10,139 nucleotides of DNA from contig JANXWN010000327.1 in NCBI GenBank assembly GCA_025351125.1, positions 1 to 10,139 on the forward strand. Reading direction: 5' to 3'. Source of the stretch: Caulobacteraceae bacterium (GTDB taxonomy: Bacteria > Pseudomonadota > Alphaproteobacteria > Caulobacterales > Caulobacteraceae). Shown here in pieces: positions 1 through 5,909 of the stretch; position 1 is the first letter of the stretch; each line of letters starts with the position of its first letter. Both the position numbers and the translations under genes were made by a program. The notes under the pieces are model-generated. The model was not told where the DNA came from. It was given only the letters and a program-made list of their open reading frames with translations, and searched no databases.

Positions 1-524
1 CTAATCGGTCAGGGCGCCCCAGCCCGACGACCTATGCCGACGCCATGGCCGAAACCGGCGTCTTTGCCGCCGCAAGCTTGGACGGCGGCAGGTGCCCTAT
101 AGGCCTTGAATCGACCGTCGTATCCCTGCTTGACGGCCCACCACGTCTGCTCCGCCCCGGCGCGATCACGCGCGGAATGATCGAGGTGGTGATCGGACCG
201 TTGTTAGAGGCCGAAGCCGATGCCAAACGGTCCCCCGGGCGTTTGGCGCGACACTACGCGCCGCAAGCGCCGGTTCGGCTGGACGTCGGGACTCCCGCAC
301 CGGGCGAGGCGTTTTTAGCCTTCGGGCCGGCGGAACCCGGACGAGCGACGTTTAATCTCAGCGCGGGCGGTGATCTCGCTGAAGCTGCGGCCAATCTGTT
401 CACCTATCTTCGGCTGGCTGATGCGCTCGGTCCGACAGCGATCGCGGTCGCCGCCATACCCGACGAGGGCCTGGGCGAGGCGATCAACGATCGGCTGCGC
501 CGGGCAGCGGGTTTTGTCGGCTAA
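1..524 (+). CDS. Threonylcarbamoyl-AMP synthase (Sua5/YrdC/YwlC), 3' part only
   Basis: This is the C-terminal part of a Sua5-type L-threonylcarbamoyladenylate synthase. The family makes threonylcarbamoyl-AMP from threonine, bicarbonate and ATP in the cytoplasm, the first step of t6A modification of ANN-decoding tRNAs. The open frame is entered at base 3 and has no start in the window; the first ATG (45) lies inside the conserved domain, so the gene is cut by the window edge. The visible 173 residues begin with the family motif NRSGRPSPTTYADA, followed by LDGG-x-CPIGLESTVV and LLRPGAIT, which close the YrdC domain. Then come the linker motif SPGRLARHYAP and a smaller C-terminal Sua5 domain. 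Having that extra domain marks it as the long Sua5 form (usually about 320 residues) rather than the short TsaC form. The stop is 43 bp before the next gene, so co-transcription is likely. Function is assigned from motifs only. Confidence 0.93.
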   Translation, partial: NRSGRPSPTTYADAMAETGVFAAASLDGGRCPIGLESTVVSLLDGPPRLLRPGAITRGMIEVVIGPLLEAEADAKRSPGRLARHYAPQAPVRLDVGTPAPGEAFLAFGPAEPGRATFNLSAGGDLAEAAANLFTYLRLADALGPTAIAVAAIPDEGLGEAINDRLRRAAGFVG

Positions 525-567
525 CCCAACCATGGTCTGCAATCGCGCGAGCGGCTAGTCTGCGGCC

Positions 568-1977
568 ATGACGGGTGAAATCACGCCGGCGTTTTTGGAT
601 CGCTTGAAAGTTGTGCTCGGCGATGCCGGTTGGAGCGTCGATCCCGCGCGCCTCCAACCTAAACTGATCGAGTGGCGCCGTCGTTGGACCGGAACGACCC
701 CATTTTTGGCTCTGCCAAAATCGGCGGCCGAGGTGGCCGCGGTGGTTCGTCTCTGCGCCCAAGCCGGTGTTCCAATCACGCCGCAGGGCGGCAATACCGG
801 TCTCGTCGGCGGCCAAATTCCGCAAGGGGAAATACTGCTGTCAACCGAGCGTCTACGCGCCATACGCGATCTGGACGGCCTTGATGACGTGATGGTGGTC
901 GAGGCCGGCGCCACCCTCGCCGCGACGCACGAGGCTGCTTTGGCGGCCGGACGAAGATTTCCCTTAAATCTGGCGTCCGAGGGATCGGCGACGATCGGTG
1001 GCTTGATCTCGACCAACGCGGGCGGGACGGCGGTTCTTCGATACGGAAACATGCGCGATTTAGTGCTGGGCTTGGAGGTTGTTTTGCCCAACGGCGATCT
1101 CTGGAACGGCCTCAAACGCCTTCGCAAAGACAATACCGGCTATGACCTTAAACAGCTCATCATCGGGGCCGAAGGCACGCTGGGGGTCGTGACGGCCGCA
1201 GCCTTGAAACTGTATCCGACCCTCGCCTCCCGCGCGGTGGCGTTTGTCGGCGTCGCATCGCCGCGAGAAGCCGCCGAGCTGCTGATCCTGGCCAAAGCCG
1301 TCGCCGGTGGCGAGTTGGAGGCCTTCGAACTCATCGCCCGTCTCGGCGTCGCTCTCGCGGTTCGTCACCTGCCGGGACTGCGCGAGCCCTTGGAAAGCCT
1401 GCCGCCTTGGTATGTGTTGATTGAGATCGCCAATTCCCGCCCAAGATCGGCCGACGCTGTGTTGGAGGGATTGCTCGCTCGGGCTTTAGAAAACGACATC
1501 ATACTCGACGGCGTCCTGGCGCAAAACGACACTCAAGGCCGCGCTTTCTGGGCCATACGCGAGGGACAGTCGGCCGCGCAGCTACCGGAAGGGCCGGCGT
1601 GGAAGCACGATATATCCGTGCCATTGTCCCGCGTTCCTGACTTCATCGCCCAGGCGTCGCGAGATTTACAAGTCCGCTTTCCGGGCGTCCGAATCGACGC
1701 CTTCGGCCACATGGGTGACGGAAACATTCACTTTGACGTTTTGGCGCCCATCGGGGGTGATCTGGACCGCCATTCAGCCGCGCGCGACGACGGCGCGCGG
1801 CTGGTGCACGATTTGGTCACCGCCATGCAGGGATCGATCAGCGCGGAGCACGGCCTGGGCATCATGAAGACCGACGAAGCCGAATCGCTCAAGAGCCCTA
1901 TCGAAATCGCTGCGCTACGGGCGATCCGCGCATCTTTGGATCCCCACCGGGTCATGAATCCTCGGGTTTTGTTTTAG
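568..1977 (+). CDS. FAD-binding oxidoreductase, GlcD / D-2-hydroxyglutarate dehydrogenase-like
   Basis: A 469-residue flavoprotein of the FAD-linked oxidase (VAO/PCMH) superfamily, probably oxidising a D-2-hydroxyacid to the 2-oxoacid and passing electrons to an acceptor in the respiratory chain. The N-terminal FAD_binding_4 domain spans about residues 45-218: PKSAAEV at 50-56, the phosphate-binding stretch PQGGNTGLVGG at 72-82, STNAGGTAVLRYGNMRD at 148-164 and IIGAEGTLGVVT at 198-209. The C-terminal FAD-oxidase_C domain spans about 225-468. It contains GHMGDGNIH (380-388), whose histidines are metal ligands in characterised relatives, and SAEHGLG (425-431). Length is normal and no frameshift is seen. 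No signal peptide or membrane helix is visible, so it is probably cytoplasmic or peripheral. ATG 568 precedes the first conserved segment by about 45 residues; the ribosome binding site is poor. Substrate (D-lactate, D-2-hydroxyglutarate, glycolate) cannot be decided from sequence. I recall this gene as a frequent neighbour of Sua5 in alphaproteobacteria. Confidence 0.92.
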   Translation: MTGEITPAFLDRLKVVLGDAGWSVDPARLQPKLIEWRRRWTGTTPFLALPKSAAEVAAVVRLCAQAGVPITPQGGNTGLVGGQIPQGEILLSTERLRAIRDLDGLDDVMVVEAGATLAATHEAALAAGRRFPLNLASEGSATIGGLISTNAGGTAVLRYGNMRDLVLGLEVVLPNGDLWNGLKRLRKDNTGYDLKQLIIGAEGTLGVVTAAALKLYPTLASRAVAFVGVASPREAAELLILAKAVAGGELEAFELIARLGVALAVRHLPGLREPLESLPPWYVLIEIANSRPRSADAVLEGLLARALENDIILDGVLAQNDTQGRAFWAIREGQSAAQLPEGPAWKHDISVPLSRVPDFIAQASRDLQVRFPGVRIDAFGHMGDGNIHFDVLAPIGGDLDRHSAARDDGARLVHDLVTAMQGSISAEHGLGIMKTDEAESLKSPIEIAALRAIRASLDPHRVMNPRVLF

Positions 1978-1998
1978 CGCCCGCGGAAACCGCGGGTG
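1978..1998 (+). terminator. GC hairpin just after the FAD oxidoreductase gene
   Basis: Directly after the TAG stop (1975-1977) lies a perfect inverted repeat: CCCGCGG (1980-1986), loop AAA, CCGCGGG (1990-1996). It extends by a G-U and a C-G pair to 1978/1998. The position fits transcription termination or 3'-end protection of the upstream unit, but no T-tract follows on the + strand, so it is not a complete intrinsic terminator. It may work with Rho or serve only as a stabilising stem. Confidence 0.4.
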
Positions 1999-2015
1999 AG
2001 CGCGCCCGGGCTGAC

Positions 2016-2041
2016 CAGCCAAAACGGCAGCCAAAAAGGCT
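2016..2041 (+). repeat. Tandem 12-bp direct repeat with a small hairpin
   Basis: Two adjacent 12-bp units, CAGCCAAAACGG (2016-2027) and CAGCCAAAAAGG (2028-2039), differ at one base. The second unit can fold as AGCC (2029-2032), loop of five A, GGCT (2038-2041), a weak 4-bp stem. The duplication is directly visible; any function is unknown. Confidence 0.6.
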
Positions 2042-2060
2042 CTTCGATTGTAAATCATTG

Positions 2061-2094
2061 TGAAGTCTTCATCGCGTTGCTTGTACAAAACGCG
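2061..2094. repeat. Paired inverted repeats upstream of the pilin promoter, possible operator
   Basis: Two dyads lie side by side. TGAAGTCTTCA (2061-2071) is an 11-bp odd palindrome with a central T. From 2073, CGCGTT (2073-2078) pairs with AACGCG (2089-2094), and the interval contains the 8-bp perfect palindrome TTGTACAA (2081-2088). The structure is about 140-175 bp upstream of the start site predicted for the sigma-54-like promoter, the usual distance for an enhancer bound by a sigma-54 activator. Assignment as an operator is inference; it could also be an mRNA hairpin. Confidence 0.4.
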
Positions 2095-2152
2095 CCGCGA
2101 AATCGAGCAGGTCTTTTGAATGAAGTTCAGTGACCATTGATTTTGTTGCGTT

Positions 2153-2167
2153 TTAAGAAATCTTTAC
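2153..2167 (+). promoter_or_regulatory. CtrA-like binding box (TTAA-N7-TTAC)
   Basis: TTAA at 2153-2156, seven bases, then TTAC at 2164-2167. This matches the alphaproteobacterial CtrA consensus TTAA-N7-TTAA at 7 of 8 fixed positions with exact spacing. CtrA directly activates the Flp pilin gene pilA in Caulobacter, so a box upstream of a pilin gene is plausible. A single imperfect box in AT-rich DNA can occur by chance. Confidence 0.35.
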
Positions 2168-2197
2168 CAGAGACAATTTGTCGCAGTTACTCCATAA

Positions 2198-2210
2198 AAT
2201 CAATCGTTTG
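2198..2210 (+). promoter_or_regulatory. IHF-like site
   Basis: AATCAATCGTTTG matches the IHF core consensus WATCAANNNNTTR at every fixed position. IHF bends DNA between activator sites and sigma-54 promoters, but here the match overlaps the -24 element by three bases, which is closer than usual. It may therefore be a repressor-like arrangement or chance. Confidence 0.3.
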
Positions 2211-2224
2211 GCACACATCAAGCT
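2208..2224 (+). promoter_or_regulatory. Sigma-54 (RpoN) type -24/-12 promoter for the pilin genes
   Basis: TTGGCAC at 2208-2214 is the full -24 half of the RpoN consensus. The invariant GC of the -12 half lies at 2222-2223, with the required 12 bases between the first G of GG (2210) and the G of GC (2222). The remaining -12 bases (AA instead of TT) deviate. Transcription would start near 2235, leaving a leader of about 118 nt to the GTG at 2353. Sigma-54 control is well known for several type IV pilin genes; its use here is inferred from the motif. Confidence 0.45.
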
Positions 2225-2229
2225 AACTA

Positions 2230-2257
2230 TTGACTTACAAATCTCAAAGACAACAAT
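2230..2257 (+). promoter_or_regulatory. Alternative sigma-70-like promoter
   Basis: TTGACT (2230-2235) resembles a -35 box (5 of 6 bases of TTGACA) and AACAAT (2252-2257) a -10 box (4 of 6 bases of TATAAT), separated by 16 bp. It is a competing explanation for pilin transcription, starting near 2264. The -10 match is weak. Confidence 0.3.
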
Positions 2258-2352
2258 GAGGACATTGGGAAACGGGGCGCAAATGCGTGTCTGGCTTCCC
2301 GGTTCGTGAGGCTCATTTGGGGGCGCCGATTGACGACGACAAGGCTAATCAG

Positions 2353-2517
2353 GTGGAGTTTTTATCTGGTTTCATGAGGGAGGAAGCAGGCGCGAATGCG
2401 GCTGAATACGCTCTCGTACTGCTGGTGATCACAGTTTTTATCGTGACCGCTTTATCGTCTATCGCAAACGGCATCTCCAACACTGTTAATGCTGCAAGAG
2501 TGGGCATCGCGAGTTGA
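2353..2517 (+). CDS. Flp/Tad-type prepilin, first copy
   Basis: A 54-residue type IVb (Flp) prepilin, the precursor of a subunit of the Tad pilus. A short leader ends in Gly13, followed by the Flp processing motif: cleavage is expected at G13/A14, with Glu18-Tyr19 at mature positions +5/+6 (AEYALVLL). A hydrophobic helix runs to about residue 37. The polar end shares the stretch NGISNT with the second copy downstream. I chose GTG 2353 because it puts Gly13 at the same position as in the second pilin and AAGG lies 8 nt upstream. An in-frame GTG at 2287 would give 76 residues with an unusually long leader, and ATG 2374 would leave only five residues before the cleavage glycine. The weak start suggests lower translation than the second copy, so this may be a minor pilin. 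Family assignment is firm; relative importance is inferred. Confidence 0.85.
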   Translation: MEFLSGFMREEAGANAAEYALVLLVITVFIVTALSSIANGISNTVNAARVGIAS

Positions 2518-2582
2518 GTGTCAGACAGATTCCTAAACCAACTCCCCGTCGGATGTTCCGTCGGGATCGGCCTAAAACCTTT

Positions 2583-2590
2583 GAAAGGGG
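2583..2590 (+). promoter_or_regulatory. Strong ribosome binding site of the second pilin
   Basis: GAAAGGGG lies nine bases upstream of ATG 2600. It is much stronger than the site in front of the first pilin and supports both this start and the idea that the second copy is the major product. Confidence 0.7.
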
Positions 2591-2599
2591 TTCACTATC

Positions 2600-2767
2600 A
2601 TGACGAACGTTACGAAATTCCTGAACGACGAATCCGGCGCAGCCGCCGCCGAATACGCTTTGATCTTGGCGCTCATCGCGGTCGCGGTGATCGTGTCGCT
2701 GCAAGCGCTCGGCAACGGCATTTCCAATACCTTCAACGCGATCAACGCCAAACTGCCGTCGTCCTAA
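2600..2767 (+). CDS. Flp/Tad-type prepilin, second copy (probable major pilin)
   Basis: A 55-residue Flp prepilin starting at ATG 2600 and ending at TAA 2765-2767. The leader ends in DESG; cleavage is expected at G13/A14, giving a mature protein of about 42 residues that starts AAAAEYALILALIAV, with Glu18-Tyr19 at the conserved place. One hydrophobic helix (about 17-37) is followed by a short polar tail. It has a strong purine-rich ribosome binding site, GAAAGGGG (2583-2590), nine bases before ATG, and is followed within 8 bp by a strong terminator. Both suit a highly expressed structural subunit. It lies 82 bp after the first pilin gene and resembles it in the helix, AEYAL motif and NGISNT segment, indicating duplication and divergence. 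The mature subunit would be exported and assembled by the CpaF/TadB/TadC machine encoded downstream, after cleavage by a prepilin peptidase not seen in this window. Confidence 0.93.
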   Translation: MTNVTKFLNDESGAAAAEYALILALIAVAVIVSLQALGNGISNTFNAINAKLPSS

Positions 2768-2774
2768 GTCTAAC

Positions 2775-2817
2775 CCCCGCGTCGAGCGCAAGCTTGGCGC
2801 GGGGTCATTTTTATTTG
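2775..2817 (+). terminator. Intrinsic terminator after the pilin genes
   Basis: CCCCGCG (2775-2781) pairs perfectly with CGCGGGG (2798-2804). The stem continues through U-G, C-G and G-U pairs to AGC/GCT (2785-2787/2792-2794) and closes on a GCAA tetraloop (2788-2791), a stable GNRA loop. In all it is a 13-bp stem without bulges, followed by the T-rich run TCATTTTTATTT (2805-2816). It begins 7 bp after the pilin stop. It should end most pilin transcripts, and any read-through would feed cpaB. This is the strongest terminator signal in the window. Confidence 0.9.
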
Positions 2818-2955
2818 TGCTTAAATTCGTGCGCGCCCCTGCGGCAAAAATTCGCACTTCTTAAACGTTTGAATGCGCAAATCCCTAGGTTAATCTGCCG
2901 GCTAATGTATTGATTCGGTCGTCGGAAATTCGTATTACCTCGGGGGTTGGTAGCG
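2818..2955. other. Gap between pilin terminator and cpaB
   Basis: About 140 bp without a gene. A prepilin peptidase gene (cpaA) often sits between pilin and cpaB in Tad loci, but nothing here is long enough to encode one. The region is somewhat AT-rich. A promoter for the assembly operon may lie here, but I cannot name a convincing -35/-10 pair. Confidence 0.6.
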
Positions 2956-3957
2956 ATGAATTTGTCCCTTCGTACGATAGCGACTCTCGTAATCGCCATC
3001 GTTCTAGGCCTGTTGGCCATCTTCGCCGTCAATCAATATGTGAATTCGTCACGGCCGCCGCCTGTGCAACAGGCTATACAGGCTCCGCCGACCGCGGGCG
3101 CCCCGGTCGTGGTCGCCGCGACCAAAATCGAGCGCGGCGTCGCGATTCAGCCGCAAAACCTGAAAATCGTAAATTATCCCTCAGGGGCGGTCCCCGAGGG
3201 CTCATTTTCGACGCTTGATCAATTAACCGGCGAGAAGGCGGGCCCGCGGGTCGCGATGCACGCGCTGGTTCCCGGCGAACCGATCTTTATTCGGTCGGTG
3301 AGCGTCGCTGGCGGCCACCTCAATCTGTCCGGCATCATCACCCCCGGAATGCAAGCGATTTCCATACGCTCCAATGAATTGGCAGGGGTCGCCGGCTTTG
3401 TCCTACCGGGCGATCACGTCGACGTGTTGTTAACCCGCGCCTTGCCCCCGATCGAAGGGAAACCGCCGGAGACTGTGACCCAGATTGTCGCGCAGGATGT
3501 ACGCGTGCTCGGCGTCGACCAATCGAGCGATGACGCCGCGGATAAGCCGATGGTATCAAGAGTAGTGACGGTGGAGGTTACGTCGTCACAAGCCCAATCG
3601 ATCACTTTGGGCCAGACGATCGGGACCGTATCGTTTGCTTTGAGGCACGTCAGCGATCCATTGCGAATGGCGCGACGTGGCACGGTTTCCAGCCAATTCG
3701 GCTATAATCCGACGAAGGGGCTGCCCGACGTCGTCCGAGTGTCTCGCGGCGCGTTAACGGAGGATTTCTCTCTGAGCAACCCGTTGCCAGGTCAATACTT
3801 CAGCTCGTCCGGCGGTGGGAACACCAACCCTGAGGCCTCAAGCGGAGGGACGAGAGCAAGCTCGAGAGGATCCCAGGCCGACAGTACGAGTGTGACGAAA
3901 CGTACCGCCGATGGGGATACCGTGACGTTTACGACCACCAAGGGGCGCCAACGATGA
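2956..3957 (+). CDS. cpaB: Flp pilus assembly protein CpaB (RcpC), SAF domain
   Basis: A 333-residue CpaB/RcpC protein, the periplasmic partner of the Tad secretin. Residues 7-28 form a single N-terminal membrane anchor or uncleaved signal. A proline-rich linker (33-46) leads to a SAF domain at about 50-116 (APVVVAATKIERG, then AMHALVPGEPI). The conserved CpaB core follows at about 124-232 and includes GMQAISIRSNELAGVAGFVLPGDHVDVLLT within 131-160. The C-terminal part from about 283 is rich in Ser, Gly and Thr and looks disordered. I prefer ATG 2956, with GGGGG at 2942-2946 nine bases upstream, over TTG 2947 three codons earlier. The stop overlaps the start of cpaC by ATGA, so the two are translationally coupled, as expected for proteins acting in one envelope complex. 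The SAF domain has been proposed to contact peptidoglycan or other carbohydrates; that role is not visible here. Confidence 0.93.
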   Translation: MNLSLRTIATLVIAIVLGLLAIFAVNQYVNSSRPPPVQQAIQAPPTAGAPVVVAATKIERGVAIQPQNLKIVNYPSGAVPEGSFSTLDQLTGEKAGPRVAMHALVPGEPIFIRSVSVAGGHLNLSGIITPGMQAISIRSNELAGVAGFVLPGDHVDVLLTRALPPIEGKPPETVTQIVAQDVRVLGVDQSSDDAADKPMVSRVVTVEVTSSQAQSITLGQTIGTVSFALRHVSDPLRMARRGTVSSQFGYNPTKGLPDVVRVSRGALTEDFSLSNPLPGQYFSSSGGGNTNPEASSGGTRASSRGSQADSTSVTKRTADGDTVTFTTTKGRQR

Positions 3958-5423
3958 CAGCTTCAGTACAGGCGCCCGCGGCCGGTCGGATGAACCGCGG
4001 GAGATCACTCCGCTTCGCGAGCCTCCTAACGGGCGTCGTTATGTCCGCGGTCCTCGTCGGCTACGCCCCGACGACCCATGCGCAATCGAGCGGCGGGTCA
4101 GGAACCTCCATCCAACTTGGTCGGGGGAAATCGCAAATCATTGAGGTCGGCCCCTACGCACAAGTTTTAGTGGGTGATTCGACGATCGCTGACGTCGTTC
4201 CGACGACGGGCCATTCATTCTCCGTGTTCAGCAAAGATGTCGGCGTGACCACGGTTTCGGTGTTCGGCTCCAACAAGCGGCTGATCAACGCTTACAGCAT
4301 ATACGTCAATGTCGACGTTAATGACTTAAAGGCCCGCATTCACACACTATTTCCTGAGGAAAATGGCGTCGCGGTTAATGGCGCGATGGAAGATATCGTT
4401 CTGTCCGGTTCGGTGTCGAACGCATCAACCTTAAGGCAAATCATGGATCTCGCCACGGCCTACGCCCCGAAGGTCGTTAATCTGCTCGGCGTCGAAGGCA
4501 CCCAACAGGTGATGCTGTCGGTCAGGTTCGTGGAAATGGAACGCACGGCGGCCAAGGGTCTGAACCTTTCCATTCAAGGTGTGCGGAATGGCAATCCCGG
4601 TTTGCTTTTTTCCGGCGGCGGCTCGGCCATCGGCGGCATTGGAACACCCGGCGCCGGAAACCTAAATAAGTTCCTCATCCCTTCGACCGCTTATGGTGCG
4701 GGCTTGGCCATCATCAACGGCGACATCGGACTGGAGTTTGACGCCTTGGAGTCGAAGGGGCTGACCAAAACTCTGGCGGAACCGACTTTGATGGCAATGT
4801 CAGGCGACACCGCCAGCTTTCTAGCGGGGGGTGAGGTGCCGGTGCCGGTCCCGCAGGTCAGCACGGCAGGATCGTCAGCGATCACGATCGAGTTTAAACA
4901 GGTTGGGATATCCCTGAAATTTAAACCGACGGTTCTTAAGGACGGATTGATCAACCTCGAGGTAAGTCCCGAGGTGTCTTCCGTCGATCCGGCCGTTGGC
5001 ATCCAGACCAACGGCATCACCGTTCCCGGCTTTAAGGTCCGTCGCGCCGATACGACGGTGGAGTTGCGGGACGGCGAATCCTTCGCCATCGCCGGTTTGC
5101 TGAGCGATAATTATCAGAGCACGATCAACTCCATGCCGTTCGTCAGCGAAATACCGATCTTGGGCGCTCTGTTTCGATCGCCGTCATTTAAGAAGGATCA
5201 GAGCGAGCTGGTTATCGTCATAACCCCGCACTTGGCGAAACCCAGCCGCAGTAGACTAGCAACGCCCGTCGATCATTTCGTGCCGCCATCAGACTTTGAA
5301 CTGTTTGTGTTCGGCGCCCAACACGGCTCCGCCGGATCCATCAGCCCAGAGGATCGCTCACTGATGTCGCATGATCCCACCAAAGGCGGCGTCGATGGAG
5401 CCTACGGTCATGTGGTTTATTAG
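3954..5423 (+). CDS. cpaC: Tad secretin CpaC (RcpA), outer-membrane pilus channel
   Basis: A 489-residue secretin that forms the outer-membrane ring through which the Flp pilus leaves the cell. A long signal peptide has a hydrophobic core at about 21-37 and probable cleavage after THA (41-43); an internal ATG at codon 13 (3990) would give a more usual signal length. The pilus-type N-domain lies at about 51-120 (IQLGRGKSQIIEVG, VGDSTIADVV), then a BON-like segment at about 125-178, and the secretin core at about 185-430. Core landmarks are LAEPTLMAMSGDTASFLAGGE (274-294, first 20 residues diagnostic), the gate motif VPVPVPQ (295-301), and the secretin signature region GESFAIAGLL...MPFVSEIPILGALFRS (374-409). 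The tail after residue 430 (ATPVDHFVPPSD, then ending GAYGHVVY) is of the type seen in CpaC homologues. Start overlaps cpaB by 4 bp; the lipoprotein gene follows after 15 bp. Length and motifs are complete. Confidence 0.95.
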   Translation: MTASVQAPAAGRMNRGRSLRFASLLTGVVMSAVLVGYAPTTHAQSSGGSGTSIQLGRGKSQIIEVGPYAQVLVGDSTIADVVPTTGHSFSVFSKDVGVTTVSVFGSNKRLINAYSIYVNVDVNDLKARIHTLFPEENGVAVNGAMEDIVLSGSVSNASTLRQIMDLATAYAPKVVNLLGVEGTQQVMLSVRFVEMERTAAKGLNLSIQGVRNGNPGLLFSGGGSAIGGIGTPGAGNLNKFLIPSTAYGAGLAIINGDIGLEFDALESKGLTKTLAEPTLMAMSGDTASFLAGGEVPVPVPQVSTAGSSAITIEFKQVGISLKFKPTVLKDGLINLEVSPEVSSVDPAVGIQTNGITVPGFKVRRADTTVELRDGESFAIAGLLSDNYQSTINSMPFVSEIPILGALFRSPSFKKDQSELVIVITPHLAKPSRSRLATPVDHFVPPSDFELFVFGAQHGSAGSISPEDRSLMSHDPTKGGVDGAYGHVVY

Positions 5424-5438
5424 GGGAAGGCTGGCGCA

Positions 5439-5744
5439 ATGACGAAAATTCGAAAATTTCCGTATGCATCTTTTTGCATTGGCGCGATGGGGCTTGCGCT
5501 GGTCGGTTGCGCATCGGACGCCGGCAGACATAGGGCTGTCGAGGCCGCTTACGGCCAGCAATTCAACACTTTTGGCCACGCCGTGCGCCAAAATATCGTG
5601 GCGCAAATTGCCGATCCCGATCCAGCTTGGAAAAACGCTCCGCCCCCAAATGCGGACGGCAAACGCATCGGCGAACGGATGACAGTTTATACGGTGCCTT
5701 CGAATGTTCAGAACGGCCACCCCGGAGCCGTCAAAGGCAACTAA
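5439..5744 (+). CDS. Small lipoprotein at the CpaD position of the Tad operon
   Basis: A 101-residue predicted lipoprotein. The N-terminus is basic (KIRK), then hydrophobic (10-22), ending in the lipobox LVGC with Cys24 as the lipidation site; residue +2 is Ala, not Asp, so sorting to the outer membrane is expected. The mature part contains FGHAVRQNIVAQIADPDPAW (45-64) and DGKRIGERMTVY (73-84). This pattern recalls the C-terminal part of CpaD pilus lipoproteins (a 'fG-x-A-x-x-N-x-A-x-Q-x-x-x-P' segment followed by a 'dG...Y' segment). A full CpaD is usually about twice as long, and its N-terminal half has no counterpart here. The gene has a good ribosome binding site (AGGGGAAGG, 5422-5430) and lies 15 bp after the secretin gene. 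A pilotin or stabilising role for the CpaC ring is a reasonable inference. I do not recognise a named short family with certainty. Confidence 0.8.
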   Translation: MTKIRKFPYASFCIGAMGLALVGCASDAGRHRAVEAAYGQQFNTFGHAVRQNIVAQIADPDPAWKNAPPPNADGKRIGERMTVYTVPSNVQNGHPGAVKGN

Positions 5745-5909
5745 GATCAATTCGACGGGGCCGATTATATAGTGCGCTATGATGGTGCATCGTTTAAGAC
5801 GGGGGTTTGAGGTGATAAAAAGGCGAACCGCGCCAGCGTCGCGCCTATTGATCGTCGACTTGATGTACTCATCCCTCCCGATGGGCCCTCAGGCCTCGCG
5901 CGACTGGAT
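5745..5909. other. Gap upstream of cpaE
   Basis: About 165 bp separate the lipoprotein from cpaE, the largest break in the assembly operon. It contains TATGAT (5778-5783), which resembles a -10 box but has no well-spaced -35, and most of a 36-codon open frame (5812-5922) listed separately. No hairpin terminator is evident, so read-through from cpaC is likely. Confidence 0.5.

Larger units (their letters stand above)
1978..2352. other. Intergenic pilin control region
   Basis: About 375 bp lie between the FAD oxidoreductase stop and the preferred start of the first pilin, with no supportable gene. The first 60 bp are GC-rich with short repeats; from about 2040 to 2280 the DNA is clearly richer in A+T than the flanking genes. 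It contains inverted repeats, a CtrA-like box, an IHF-like site and a sigma-54-like promoter, each listed separately. A 17-codon frame starting at ATG 2256 and an 8-codon frame at ATG 2283 are too short to call as genes. Confidence 0.75.

Noticed and set aside
555..1133. Reverse-strand open frame opposite the FAD oxidoreductase
   Set aside because: It is antisense to conserved FAD-binding motifs, has low-complexity Arg/Pro/Ser composition and no plausible start signal.
2575..2595. Hairpin AACC...GGTT that might hide the ribosome binding site of the second pilin
   Set aside because: The possible stem is only about 4 bp with alternative registers, too weak to claim translational control.
2518..2913. 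Forward frame of 131 codons covering the second pilin and terminator
   Set aside because: It reads the second pilin gene out of frame and runs through the terminator hairpin; composition is Arg/His-rich and no family is recognisable.
2910..2938. TTGATT-N17-TATTAC as a sigma-70 promoter for cpaB
   Set aside because: Spacing is right but each box matches only 4 of 6 bases. The start site would fall near 2945, inside the cpaB ribosome binding site.
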